Shown in pieces: positions 45,205 to 54,075 of a stretch of 64,000 bases of DNA (position 1 is its first letter; every line of letters starts with the position of its first letter). The position numbers and the translations under genes are program-made. A model generated the notes under the pieces. It had not been told where the DNA came from, searched no databases, and saw nothing but the letters and a program-made list of their open reading frames with translations. The DNA lies in NCBI GenBank assembly GCA_947178445.1, contig CAMWYJ010000010.1, forward strand, positions 1-64,000, read 5' to 3'. The DNA comes from an uncultured Clostridium sp. (GTDB lineage Bacteria > Bacillota > Clostridia > Lachnospirales > Lachnospiraceae).

Positions 45205-46767
45205 ATGCAGACAAAGAGATATGTCCAAAGAATAAAGCGGTCCGCAACAGACAACTATGTCATAAAGGGAACTCTGATTTTGACAATAGCCGGATTTGCA
45301 ACACGAATTATCGGCTTTTATAATAGAATATTCCTGAGTCACTAAATCGGTGCGAAAGAATTAGGAATTTATCAGCTTATTTTCCCACTTTACATGGTTG
45401 CATTTTCCTTTACTACCTTCGGAAACGAATTGGCCCTCACCAAACTTGTCTCTGAATACAAAAGCCGGAACGATTACGCAAGCACCAAAACCTTTTTTAA
45501 GATATGTCTCTATATAAATATTGCTCTGGGCTTATTTACATGTATTATTATGTACAAAAATGCTGACATGTTATGCACAAAAGTGTTAAATGCACCGGAA
45601 TGTGCAAAATGTCTTCAGATTATCTCCCTAGGTATACCCTTTATGTCTGCAAAGGGTGCCATTCATGGATATTTCCTTGGATTAGAACAATCCGGAGTCC
45701 ATGGAACCTCTGATTTTTTGGAACAGCTTGCAAAGGTGCTTGGCCTATACATTCTCGCAAGCCTTATCTGCGTAAGAAGCTCCTATGATGCATCCTTTGC
45801 GGTATGGGGAATTGTAATCGGAGAGATTACTGCATTTCTTTTTTCTGCCTGCGCCCTTCTATTCCATTTTCAAAAACAACATAATGGAGAGCTTCCGGGC
45901 ATTCAAAAAAATGTGTGTTTCCGTCTGTTTCTAAAAGATTCCATACCCCTTACTACCAACCGGCTTGCCCTCACCGTATTACAGAGCATCGAATCTATCA
46001 TGATTCCAACAGTACTACTGAGCTACTATAAAAGCTCCACTGTAAGCCTTGCTACCTATGGTGTATTTACCGGCATGGCATTTCCTTTTATCATGTTTCC
46101 TTCCACTATTACCAACTCCCTATCTACAATGCTGCTACCTGCCGTTTCTTGCGCAAGTTCAGGAGAAAATCATGGCTACATGAAGGTTCTTTGTGAAAAA
46201 AGCCTGCATTTTTGCCTGTTAATTGGTATTTTTTCTATGACAATATTTTATATCTTCGGTGCAGATATCGGTTTCCTTTTTTTTGATAACAAAGAGTCCG
46301 GTCAGTATCTTATAATGCTTTCCATGCTCTGCCCGTTTATCTATTTAGCAACCACACTTGCCAGCATTTTAAACGGATTAGGCTATGCCACACACAATCT
46401 GATTCTGACAGTGGTAGCAACAACCATCCGGATTAGTTTTATTCTCTTTACCATTCCGAAAATCGGAATGCCCGGCTATATCGCAGGTCTTTTTGTCAGT
46501 TATCTGTTTTTAACCTTTTCCTGCCTTCATAAGCTGCAAAAGGAAATTTCGTTTTCCATCCGATTTACAAGGAGTATTTTATTTCCTACCGCAATTTTTG
46601 TATTCACAGGATCTGCAAGCTACATCTGCTATCAAAAATTACTGCAATGTAATTTTTTCTCCACCCCGGATATTATCCGGCTTTTATTTGTCCTGCTTGT
46701 TTATGGATTATCCGTCTTTTTACCGGTCTCACTGCTTAACTTAAGACAAAGTACATGTAAAAAGTAA
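45205..46767 (+). pseudogene. Flippase/SpoVB-like MATE-family gene with an internal stop codon
   Basis: Reading from the ATG at 45205 gives a family-like N-terminus with the first membrane segment (KGTLILTIAGFATRIIGF), then a TAA at 45343-45345 exactly in frame, then uninterrupted coding to 46767 with about 13 more membrane segments. The family is MOP/oligosaccharide flippases, including SpoVB, which move lipid-linked sugars across the membrane. One base change would explain it. A shorter product could start at the ATG at 45394 (457 residues) but would lack the first helix. The plus-strand orientation differs from its neighbours. Confidence 0.75.
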
Positions 46768-46805
46768 AAAAGCGACATATCACCGAAATGTAACACCTAA
46801 AAGCC

Positions 46806-46842
46806 AACAGGGAAAGCCAATAACATGACTTTCCCTGTTTTA
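46806..46842. terminator. Bidirectional terminator
   Basis: Perfect 11-base arms AACAGGGAAAG / CTTTCCCTGTT with a 12-base loop, T-rich on the plus strand and A-rich on the left side for the minus strand. It lies between the convergent flippase gene and yqeY. Confidence 0.8.
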
Positions 46843-46849
46843 CCCCCTG

Positions 46850-47287
46850 TTATTTACAAAGCTCACCGACAACCTCATTGATGACCTTCCCGTCTGCCTT
46901 TCCTTTTAATACTGGCATAACATTCTTCATAATCATACCCTTATTCTTCGATGCAACCACCTCAGAAAACTGTTCCATGATTAATGTCTTTACCTCGTCT
47001 GCACTTAACAGCTTTGGAGCATATTCACTAATCACATCATATCTTGCCTGATATTCCTCTATCAAATCGGTTCTATCTGCAGGACAGCTGTCAATCTGCT
47101 CCTTTACCGTCTTTAGCTCTTTAAGAATTACTCTGTCTACCAGTTCTTCTTTGATATCATCCCGGCAGCCCTCATCAATCGCCACCTTCTTTACTGCTGA
47201 AATCACAGAAGAAATCGCATCTTTTCTTCCTTTATTTTTTGCCTTCATTGCTGCAATCATATCCTTCTGTAATGTCTCTAACTGCAT
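46850..47287 (-). CDS. yqeY: GatB/YqeY domain protein
   Basis: A 145-residue helical protein of the YqeY family (MIAAMKAKNKGRKDAISSVISAVKK opening region, C-terminal GKADGKVINEVVGELC), related to the tail of the tRNA amidotransferase subunit GatB. Its precise role is unknown. It has a strong GGAGGT site and ends at the bidirectional terminator. Confidence 0.9.
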   Translation of the reverse strand: MQLETLQKDMIAAMKAKNKGRKDAISSVISAVKKVAIDEGCRDDIKEELVDRVILKELKTVKEQIDSCPADRTDLIEEYQARYDVISEYAPKLLSADEVKTLIMEQFSEVVASKNKGMIMKNVMPVLKGKADGKVINEVVGELCK

Positions 47288-47346
47288 GTTTTCTACCTCC
47301 TAATATATAAGTCACCCGCAGCAGGCTGCAAAGTATACAGAACCTG

Positions 47347-47577
47347 TTACGATTCATATAGCAAAATTCCAAATATCACAATTAACGGTATCAGTAAAAT
47401 ATAATGTTCTCCTATAACAAAACTTGTGATCCAAGCAACCACAAGCATAATTTCTAATAATAATAATAATAACCGAAACACTGCATAGCATTTTTTATTT
47501 TTCGATATGGCAGCAATAAAATATGCAACCAGCATCAACGCTGCAATCACCATAATCGCAATAATCAGATATCTCAT
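47347..47577 (-). CDS. Small membrane protein of unknown function (76 aa)
   Basis: About 76 residues with two or three hydrophobic segments (about 3-22, 30-50, 55-72) separated by short basic loops. The ATG at 47577 is seven bases after AGGAG. I recognise no family. It lies between metA and yqeY. Confidence 0.55.
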   Translation of the reverse strand: MRYLIIAIMVIAALMLVAYFIAAISKNKKCYAVFRLLLLLLEIMLVVAWITSFVIGEHYILLIPLIVIFGILLYES

Positions 47578-47716
47578 ACGCACACTCCTCACAAGTATAC
47601 TTATTATAACATATCTTTTTTATGATTACTAGTAAAAATATTTATATGAACAATTTATCCTTTCATTACACTTGATTCTTCTAAACAGGTCCTATCATTG
47701 TCATCTTGACTTAATT

Positions 47717-48622
47717 TCACAGCTCATACGGCGTTCGTTGATAAACATAGTAATTAAGCCAATTGAAGTATAATGTATTTGCATGACATCTCCATGACTT
47801 GATCGGCTTAAGCTTTGGATTATCGTCCGGATAATAATTCACTGGAATATCCGGATTCATCCCTTTTTCCAAATCCCGCTTATACTCCTGATCCAAAGTC
47901 ATTGTGTCATACTCCGGATGCCCCGTCACAAAAATGTTCTTTCCCTCTTCCGCAATAATCAAATATGGTCCGGTAATCTCACTCTCTGCCACAATCTCCA
48001 ACAATGGATTTGCCACAATCTCATCCTTTTTTACTCCTGTATATCTTGACTGTGGGACAAGGAATGAATCATCAAATCCCCTGACAAGCGGAGTCCGCTT
48101 GTGGAAGGTGTAATGCATATAGATACCGGAAAACTTCTTTGGAAGATCAAATTTATGCACACCATAACGATAGTAAAGACCCGCCTGTGCTCCCCAGCAG
48201 ATATGGAGAGTGGAAGTAACGTTTTTCTCCGACCAATCCATAATCCTTGTTAATTCCTCCCAATATTCCACATCTTCAAAGTTCATCTTCTCCACGGGTG
48301 CACCTGTGATAATCAATCCATCAAAACGGCGCCTTTTAATCTCATCAAACGTACTGTAAAAACGCTCCAAATGATTCCTTGCCACATTTTTCGGTTCATA
48401 GGTTCCTGTCCGGATAAAAGTAATATTTACCTGTAACGGAGTGTTTGACAGACTTCGGAGCAGTTGCAGCTCCGTATCCTCCTTAAGCGGCATCAAATTA
48501 AGGATTACCACCTCCAAAGGACGGATGTCCTGGCTCATGGCCCGGTCTGCATCCATCACAAATATATTCTCGTCTTCTAATATTTTCCTTACCGGTAAAT
48601 CGCTGTCTATCTTAATTGGCAT
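47717..48622 (-). CDS. metA: Homoserine O-acyltransferase MetA, probably acetyl-CoA-specific
   Basis: A 301-residue MetA. The catalytic cysteine (HICWGAQAGLYYRYG), the GHPEYD histidine and the RCHANTLYFNWLNYYVYQ C-terminus are intact. At the position that decides acyl donor, the sequence is TGAPVEKMNFE with Glu, where the E. coli succinyltransferase has Gly; Glu is linked to acetyl-CoA use. It makes activated homoserine for methionine synthesis. No SAM riboswitch is visible in the 50-base upstream gap. Confidence 0.93.
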   Translation of the reverse strand: MPIKIDSDLPVRKILEDENIFVMDADRAMSQDIRPLEVVILNLMPLKEDTELQLLRSLSNTPLQVNITFIRTGTYEPKNVARNHLERFYSTFDEIKRRRFDGLIITGAPVEKMNFEDVEYWEELTRIMDWSEKNVTSTLHICWGAQAGLYYRYGVHKFDLPKKFSGIYMHYTFHKRTPLVRGFDDSFLVPQSRYTGVKKDEIVANPLLEIVAESEITGPYLIIAEEGKNIFVTGHPEYDTMTLDQEYKRDLEKGMNPDIPVNYYPDDNPKLKPIKSWRCHANTLYFNWLNYYVYQRTPYEL

Positions 48623-48673
48623 AAACTATAACCTCTTTCCTATTTCCATATACATCTTATTATGCTACAAAAG

Positions 48674-50647
48674 TTATTCTTTTGCAAGCTCGATAAAATC
48701 TTCCTCCGAGAGAATCGGAATGTTAAGCTCCTTTGCCTTCTTATTTTTTGAAGAATTCGATGTTGTATCATTATTTATCAGATAATCCGTATTCTTTGAT
48801 ACCGCTCCTGTCACCTTACCACCAAGCTTTTCAATATAATCCTTTAACTCATTGCGGTTGGCAAAATGCTCCACACTACCTGTAATCACAAACGTTTTAT
48901 TTAAAAGTGTCTGCCTGTCCGCCTCTTCTTCCCTTTCAAAGGTGATTTCCTCTAATAGCTCTGAGACTATCTGCTCTCGTTCTTTATCATGAAAGAATTC
49001 ATAAAATACCTTTGCAAGCACCTCACCAATTCCATCAATGACAACCAATTCATCCTCCTGCGCATTTTCAATTCTTTGAAAATCATGTTTAAAGTAATCC
49101 ACTATCACTTTTGCATTGGCAAGCCCTATCCCTGCAATTCCAAGGCTGAATATGAATTTTGCCATGGGAACTGTCCGGGATGCCTCTATGGATTGCATGA
49201 GATTGTCATAAGATTTCACTCCAAAACCTTCTAACGCAATGATTTCTTCCCTATAACGTTCTAAATGATAGATATCCGGCAATTTTTTCAGATATCCATT
49301 TGCAATAAACTTCTCTAATGTAGCCTCCGAAAGTCCTTCAATATTCATGGCATTTCTCGACACAAAATGGGTAAATCCCTTGGTCTGCTTTGCACTACAT
49401 GCATCATTCATACAATACAGGGACTGGACACCATTCAGATCCTTAAGGATTGTCTTTCCACCACACACCGGACATATCTTTGGAATTTCAAGATGATTGC
49501 TTCTTGTATGATTCTCTGCCACCTGGGGAATAATCATGTTTGCCTTATACACTGTAATCCTATCTCCGATTCCAAGTTCGAAAGCCTTTAAAATACTTAC
49601 ATTGTGAAGGCTTGCACGGCTGACCGTCGTTCCCTCAAGCTCCACTGGTTCAAAAACAGCCACTGGGTTGATCAGACCGGTTCTAGATGCCGACCACTCC
49701 ACCTCCTTAAGTGTTGTCTCTGCCTGTTCATCAGCCCATTTAAAGGCAATCGAATCCCTTGGAAACTTTGCCGTTCTTCCAAGACTTCTTCCATATGCGA
49801 TATCGTTAAAAGATAATACCAGTCCATCCGATGGAATATCGTGGTCCGGTATTCTTGCAGCAAAATCCATCACTTGCTTTTCCAGGGAATCCTTTGTCAC
49901 CACAAAATGCTCTACCACATCAAAGCCCTGTCCTACAAGCCAATCAAACCGTCCGGTCATGGTATTATCATATCCAGAAGCCTTCACACCGGCTTCATCT
50001 AACACATCTGCCACCAAAGAAAATGCATAAAAATGAACATTTCTTTGAGCCGTAATCGCATTGTTCAATTGCCTTACTGAACCCGAACAAAGATTTCTCG
50101 GATTTTTATACTTATTCTCTACTTCCTCAATGGAATCATTTATCCTGTTAAAATCAGAATACCGGATTACCGCCTCTCCCCTTAAGACCAGATTTCCCTT
50201 ATATGGTATTGCCCTTGGAACATTCACAAAGGTTTTCGCATTATTCGTGATCACCTCACCAATTTCACCATTTCCTCTTGTAACCGCATTAATAAGCTCT
50301 CCGTTTTCATAAGTTAACACTACCGTAAGACCATCTAATTTCCACGAAAGCACACCCTCATGGTTTCCAAGCCACGTCTTTAATTCCTCCACTTCCTTTG
50401 TTTTATCAAGAGATAACATAGCAGAGGGATGTGGCTGCTTTTCCAATTCGCTTAAGACTTCATAGCCTACATTCACCGTTGGGCTGTTGGCAAGTACAAT
50501 CCCTGTCTCTTTCTCTAACACTAAAAGCTCATCATAAAGTTTATCATATTCGAAATTTGACATAATTTCTGTATCCTGCTGGTAATATGCCTTCGATGCC
50601 TGATTTAACAAATCAACCAATTCCCTCAAACGTTTCTTTTTATCCAT
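48674..50647 (-). CDS. ligA: NAD-dependent DNA ligase LigA
   Basis: About 657 residues. The adenylated lysine is in LSWKLDGLTVVL, a four-cysteine zinc finger (CPVCGG..CMNDAC) follows the OB fold, then helix-hairpin-helix motifs, and a C-terminal BRCT domain (about 590-655). It seals nicks in replication and repair. The start at 50647 follows GAAGGAGG; the longer frame is not needed. Confidence 0.96.
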   Translation of the reverse strand: MDKKKRLRELVDLLNQASKAYYQQDTEIMSNFEYDKLYDELLVLEKETGIVLANSPTVNVGYEVLSELEKQPHPSAMLSLDKTKEVEELKTWLGNHEGVLSWKLDGLTVVLTYENGELINAVTRGNGEIGEVITNNAKTFVNVPRAIPYKGNLVLRGEAVIRYSDFNRINDSIEEVENKYKNPRNLCSGSVRQLNNAITAQRNVHFYAFSLVADVLDEAGVKASGYDNTMTGRFDWLVGQGFDVVEHFVVTKDSLEKQVMDFAARIPDHDIPSDGLVLSFNDIAYGRSLGRTAKFPRDSIAFKWADEQAETTLKEVEWSASRTGLINPVAVFEPVELEGTTVSRASLHNVSILKAFELGIGDRITVYKANMIIPQVAENHTRSNHLEIPKICPVCGGKTILKDLNGVQSLYCMNDACSAKQTKGFTHFVSRNAMNIEGLSEATLEKFIANGYLKKLPDIYHLERYREEIIALEGFGVKSYDNLMQSIEASRTVPMAKFIFSLGIAGIGLANAKVIVDYFKHDFQRIENAQEDELVVIDGIGEVLAKVFYEFFHDKEREQIVSELLEEITFEREEEADRQTLLNKTFVITGSVEHFANRNELKDYIEKLGGKVTGAVSKNTDYLINNDTTSNSSKNKKAKELNIPILSEEDFIELAKE

Positions 50648-50752
50648 ACAAACCTCCTTCATTCCCATTTCCAAACCTTAAACATTATTTCCGAAAGAGC
50701 TATCAGTTCCGATATCCAGCTTCCCAATGCAATAAATTGAAATAAACTCCTG

Positions 50753-51481
50753 TCATTTTTTTGATTCCAACATATCCCGAAGTTTCGAAAGTTCTTCACT
50801 GCTAAGCTCCCAGATATCTCCCGGTTTTCTGTCTCCTAATAACACATTCATCACACGGATCCGTTTCAATTTTACTACCCGGTAATCGAAATGCTCGCAC
50901 ATTCGCCGAATCTGCCGGTTCATTCCCTGCGTTAAAACAATGGAAAAGCTCCTGTCTGTAAGTTTATTGACTTTACATGGATTCGTGACACGGTATACCT
51001 GTTTATTTCCATCAAAAATTCGGACTCCCTCTGACATTCTCTTCAAAAAATCCTCTGTAACCGGACGATTTACCTGTACAATATATTCCTTTTCATGCTG
51101 GTTTCTGGCCTTTGCCACATTATTACAGAGATCTCCATCATTGGTGAGCAGTAAAAGTCCTTCTGAATCCTTATCAAGCCTGCCAATATATTTTAAGGAT
51201 GGTTCCAAATCAAAATTTCTATAAATACCAGTTGTATCACCACGATATGCCGTACATGCATACCCCCTTGGTTTATAAAAACCAACCACGTAAGCTTCTC
51301 TTTTCGGTTCAATCAGATGTCCATCAACTCTTACCTCATCAGTGGTCTCCACTCTCCATCCCATATCTGCAGTCTCACCATTTACCGTTACTTTACCGTC
51401 TGCAATCCATTCGTCCGCTTTTCTGCGGGAGCAAAACCCGGAGGCACTTATATATTTATTCAGTCTGATCCATTCTTTCAT
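50753..51481 (-). CDS. rluF: RluF-like 23S rRNA pseudouridine synthase
   Basis: About 242 residues: an N-terminal S4 domain (RLNKYISASGFCSRRKADEWI) and a RsuA/RluB/E/F catalytic domain with the aspartate in GRLDKDSEGLLLLTNDG. The TQGMNRQIRRMCEHFDY motif is closest to RluF, which modifies 23S U2604. RluB-type activity cannot be excluded. Start at 51481 chosen by GGGGAA spacing. Confidence 0.88.
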   Translation of the reverse strand: MKEWIRLNKYISASGFCSRRKADEWIADGKVTVNGETADMGWRVETTDEVRVDGHLIEPKREAYVVGFYKPRGYACTAYRGDTTGIYRNFDLEPSLKYIGRLDKDSEGLLLLTNDGDLCNNVAKARNQHEKEYIVQVNRPVTEDFLKRMSEGVRIFDGNKQVYRVTNPCKVNKLTDRSFSIVLTQGMNRQIRRMCEHFDYRVVKLKRIRVMNVLLGDRKPGDIWELSSEELSKLRDMLESKK

Positions 51482-51516
51482 AATTATATTCCCCATTTAT
51501 TTTTTAAGGTGTTCAC

Positions 51517-51560
51517 AGTATATCACGGTATTTCTTAATGTTCAAATTTTTTTGAACATT
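51517..51560 (-). promoter_or_regulatory. rluF promoter with a long palindrome over the -35
   Basis: TTGAAC (51540-51545) and TATACT (51517-51522) are 17 bases apart on the minus strand. A perfect palindrome with 10-base arms AATGTTCAAA / TTTGAACATT and a TTTT centre (51537-51560) covers the -35 and lies about 64 bases upstream of the divergent lrp promoter. It may be the Lrp operator. Confidence 0.65.
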
Positions 51561-51623
51561 AGATAGCTTACTTTAAATCCTAACATCCAATATCCTCATG
51601 CTAAAATTTTTCACAAAAAATAC

Positions 51624-51652
51624 TTGAAAAAATTAGGGGCAACCCTTATAAT
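51624..51652 (+). promoter_or_regulatory. Sigma-A promoter for the lrp-like gene
   Basis: TTGAAA and TATAAT are exactly 17 bases apart. The transcript would start near 51659, about 78 bases upstream of the coding start. Confidence 0.75.
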
Positions 51653-51668
51653 ATTGCTTGAATACAAC

Positions 51669-51706
51669 GAGGTGTTCTTACGATTATTAAGAGCACCTCA
51701 TTTTTT
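51669..51706 (+). terminator. Terminator-like hairpin in the lrp leader
   Basis: Eleven-base arms GAGGTGTTCTT / AAGAGCACCTC with one G-U pair and a 9-base loop, followed by ATTTTTTATTT. It lies about 10 bases after the predicted transcription start and before the lrp ribosome site, so it could act as an attenuator. Confidence 0.7.
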
Positions 51707-51736
51707 ATTTCTGCACAGAAAGAAGGTTTTTCGCAT

Positions 51737-52207
51737 ATGGATAATATCGATAAAAAAATATTACATTTATTACAGGAAAACGCAAGATACCCACTAAAAT
51801 ACTTAGCAAGCAAAGTATTCCTATCTTCCCCTGCAGTATCTGCAAGAATTGATCGGCTTGAAAAAGCCCAAGTCATTACCGGTTATCATGCCACTGTCGA
51901 CCCGGTTATGTTAGGTTATCATGTAACCGCATTTATCAACATGGCATTAGATCCAAAACAAAAGCCTGTATTTTATCCTTACATTGAAGCCTGCCCAAAT
52001 GTGTTAGAATGCAACTGCATAACCGGTGCCTATTCCATGTTGATCAAGGTTGCATTTCCAAGTACAATGGAATTGGACTCCTTTATTGGAGAATTACAAA
52101 AATACGGTAAAACAGAAACACAGATTGTATTTTCCACACCAGTGAAACCCCGTGGTATTGATGTATATTCTACCGGTTTTACTGAAGAAGATGATGAAGA
52201 GGCTTAA
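51737..52207 (+). CDS. Lrp/AsnC-family transcriptional regulator
   Basis: A 156-residue regulator with an N-terminal AsnC-type helix-turn-helix (DKKILHLLQENARYPLKYLA, about 5-50) and a C-terminal RAM ligand-binding domain (about 65-145), usually sensing an amino acid. It is the only gene of its transcript, between a leader hairpin and a terminator. The target is unknown; the adjacent palindrome upstream of rluF is a candidate site. Confidence 0.92.
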   Translation: MDNIDKKILHLLQENARYPLKYLASKVFLSSPAVSARIDRLEKAQVITGYHATVDPVMLGYHVTAFINMALDPKQKPVFYPYIEACPNVLECNCITGAYSMLIKVAFPSTMELDSFIGELQKYGKTETQIVFSTPVKPRGIDVYSTGFTEEDDEEA

Positions 52208-52233
52208 GCCTATACAATTCTAAAGGCTATTAA

Positions 52234-52266
52234 AAAATGCGACAGTCCAAACTGTCGCATTTTCCA
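52234..52266 (+). terminator. Terminator of the lrp-like gene
   Basis: Perfect 13-base arms AAAATGCGACAGT / ACTGTCGCATTTT with a CCAA loop, 26 bases past the stop codon. The T-run is short because it is part of the stem. Confidence 0.8.
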
Positions 52267-52316
52267 TACTATAACATATGTCACCAATTTTCGGAGAAAC
52301 TTCGTTTGTTGCAATA

Positions 52317-52362
52317 GTCGCCAAATGTATATACAAGTATCTACGCTTGGCTCGTCATCTGC
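52317..52362. repeat. Copy A of a short dispersed sequence
   Basis: GTCGCCAAATGT at 52317-52328 is followed by a diverged stretch ending TTGGCTCGTCATCTGC. The same 12-mer followed by a related TTTGCTCGTTGCTCGC end occurs at 56576. See copy B. Confidence 0.4.
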
Positions 52363-52409
52363 ACAAATTGATGACCTGCCCCCTCATCAGCGCAATTCAT
52401 TATAACATT

Positions 52410-53306
52410 CTAATTCTCCGGGGTATCTTCCTCTGCATTACTTTGATCCGGGTTCTCTGAAGCATTCTCATTGTTACTTTCCTGCTCCGTATTCTCTGAA
52501 GCATTCTCCTGTCCTTGTATCTCCTCACTTGTCTGATCTGCAGCGGACTGTGTCTCTACATTTCGCCTGCTTATAATCTCATAAAACTCCCGCAAAGAGG
52601 AATCCTTTTCTTTCAGTTTAGCATTCTCCTCCTCCACAGCCTTATAAACCTTCTGGATATCTGCATCCCCTTTTACCTTCTCAATATATTCTTTTACATC
52701 TGCAGGCAATTTACCATTATTAATCATATACCCCCTCTCTCCGTTCACAATGTAAAGCGTTATGATATCATACGGCGAAGAATTCACTCCTGCGATGGTT
52801 AAATTTGCTACTACAAAAGTAATATAACTGTCCTCGTTAAGACCCGCCTTTGTATACACGGTAATATTTTCATAATTGGTAATAAATTCTGCTTTTCTCT
52901 TTAGATTTTCATCATTTCTGTACTCATCTGCATCCGTCACCATATCCTGAAGCCTCAAATAATCACAGGACGTGATAGCTTTAAAATAAGTTGTAACAAA
53001 CTCATTTAAGGATTCATTGGCATCTTTTTCATAGGGAATAATCGTATCATGCTCCTCATCAACATTAATGTTTTCCTTAAGTACTGCTTCCCTGTCTTCC
53101 TTTGATATATCTTCTGTCTTATGTACAAATGGCAGACCAACAAAAATATATGCCAGCACACAACACAATATAAATAAACTCCAGCCCAGACCAAGTTTCA
53201 GTTTCGGACTGACTGTGATTACATCTGCACCATCACCAAGCCTCAATTCTTTTAAGTGAAAATTTTCATATGAATCTGATATTTTATCAAATACACTCTT
53301 TTTCAT
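52410..53306 (-). CDS. Membrane-anchored protein of unknown function with acidic tail
   Basis: A 298-residue protein. A cytoplasmic N-terminus (1-38) precedes one membrane segment (about 40-60), an extracytoplasmic domain (about 95-205) with NTF2-like appearance, a short coiled region and a Glu/Asn/Gln/Ser-rich tail (about 245-298) with near-repeats of ENASEN. No family recognised. A palindrome (53322-53345, arms AATATTTTC / GAAAATATT) sits just upstream. Confidence 0.65.
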   Translation of the reverse strand: MKKSVFDKISDSYENFHLKELRLGDGADVITVSPKLKLGLGWSLFILCCVLAYIFVGLPFVHKTEDISKEDREAVLKENINVDEEHDTIIPYEKDANESLNEFVTTYFKAITSCDYLRLQDMVTDADEYRNDENLKRKAEFITNYENITVYTKAGLNEDSYITFVVANLTIAGVNSSPYDIITLYIVNGERGYMINNGKLPADVKEYIEKVKGDADIQKVYKAVEEENAKLKEKDSSLREFYEIISRRNVETQSAADQTSEEIQGQENASENTEQESNNENASENPDQSNAEEDTPEN

Positions 53307-53415
53307 AACTGTCTCCCGTCAAATATTTTCTATAATGAAAATATTGAATTTCTCTCATATTTGAACGTCATATAATTTTATTTTAACAAAATGCATATTA
53401 AAATGCAACAATCGT

Positions 53416-53444
53416 TTGCTATTTTCAAAATTTTGTAGTATTAT
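53416..53444 (+). promoter_or_regulatory. Promoter of tRNA-Arg
   Basis: TTGCTA and TATTAT are 17 bases apart and end 12 bases before the tRNA 5' end. Confidence 0.65.
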
Positions 53445-53456
53445 ATTAGACGTAGC

Positions 53457-53528
53457 GCACCAGTAGCTCAGTGGATAGAGCAATGGCCTCCGGAGCCATG
53501 TGCGGAGGTTCGATTCCTCTCTGGTGCA
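53457..53528 (+). tRNA. tRNA-Arg (anticodon CCG)
   Basis: A 72-base cloverleaf: acceptor GCACCAG/CTGGTGC, D stem GCTC/GAGC, anticodon stem ATGGC/GCCAT with loop CTCCGGA, T stem GGAGG/CCTCT with TTCGATT loop, discriminator A. The anticodon CCG reads CGG arginine codons. CCA is not encoded. It has its own promoter and terminator. Confidence 0.96.
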
Positions 53529-53537
53529 TTGCACGAT

Positions 53538-53580
53538 AACTCCTATCATCCTTGTTTTTCAAGTATGATAGGAGTTTTAC
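53538..53580 (+). terminator. Terminator after tRNA-Arg
   Basis: Perfect 12-base arms AACTCCTATCAT / ATGATAGGAGTT with a 15-base loop, then TT and A/C. It begins 10 bases after the tRNA. Confidence 0.8.
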
Positions 53581-53635
53581 TTATATACTGCAAAACACAG
53601 GATAGCAATTCATAAAAAAGGAGTGATTTATAAAG

Positions 53636-54073
53636 ATGCGGTATAACATCTATTGCAATAAGAAAAATCTGACAAAGAACCATAAAGCTGCCATTGCTGA
53701 ATTTGAAAAAAGACTTGGCAGTTATTGCGACATAACATTATCCGTTACAACAACACTTACCCTGCCAAAAGAAATCACAAAAGAAAACCACCACATTCTA
53801 TTTCTCTGTGATGGTCCTTCTACTTACTCATCTGATGAATTTGCAAGGTATCTTCAGAAACTGCATTTGAAAGGTACTTCTAATTTCCATATTTTGATTG
53901 GTTTTTCAGAGCCAGAGGGATATGATGCGGTTTGGTCCATTTCAAAGGAAGTCACACCAGACCGTCTATCCTTAAGCCAGAGTACTCTTTCCACAGAAAC
54001 TGCTACCCTGCTGTTTTATGAACAGCTTTACCGCGCTTATACAATACTGCAGGGTAAAACATACCACAAATGA
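53636..54073 (+). CDS. RlmH-like protein lacking the SAM loop (beta-type)
   Basis: A 145-residue protein that aligns with the SPOUT methyltransferase RlmH over its whole length: FEKRLGSYC near 23-31, FLCDGPSTYSSDEFARYLQKL at 56-76, and an excellent RlmH tail EQLYRAYTILQGKTYHK at 129-145. The glycine-rich SAM loop (IGGxxGLS in RlmH) is replaced by IGFSEPEGY (88-96). It is unlikely to bind SAM alone. It converges on the second RlmH-like gene, which has the loop but no tail; the stop codons are 2 bases apart. I infer a non-catalytic partner subunit. Confidence 0.8.
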   Translation: MRYNIYCNKKNLTKNHKAAIAEFEKRLGSYCDITLSVTTTLTLPKEITKENHHILFLCDGPSTYSSDEFARYLQKLHLKGTSNFHILIGFSEPEGYDAVWSISKEVTPDRLSLSQSTLSTETATLLFYEQLYRAYTILQGKTYHK

Positions 54074-54075
54074 TT

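Noticed and set aside
45151-45342. 63-codon minus-strand frame upstream of iscR
   Set aside because: It is antisense to the flippase N-terminus and has no ribosome site.
53355-53549. 64-codon minus-strand frame across the tRNA
   Set aside because: It is the reverse complement of tRNA-Arg and its surroundings and has no ribosome site.
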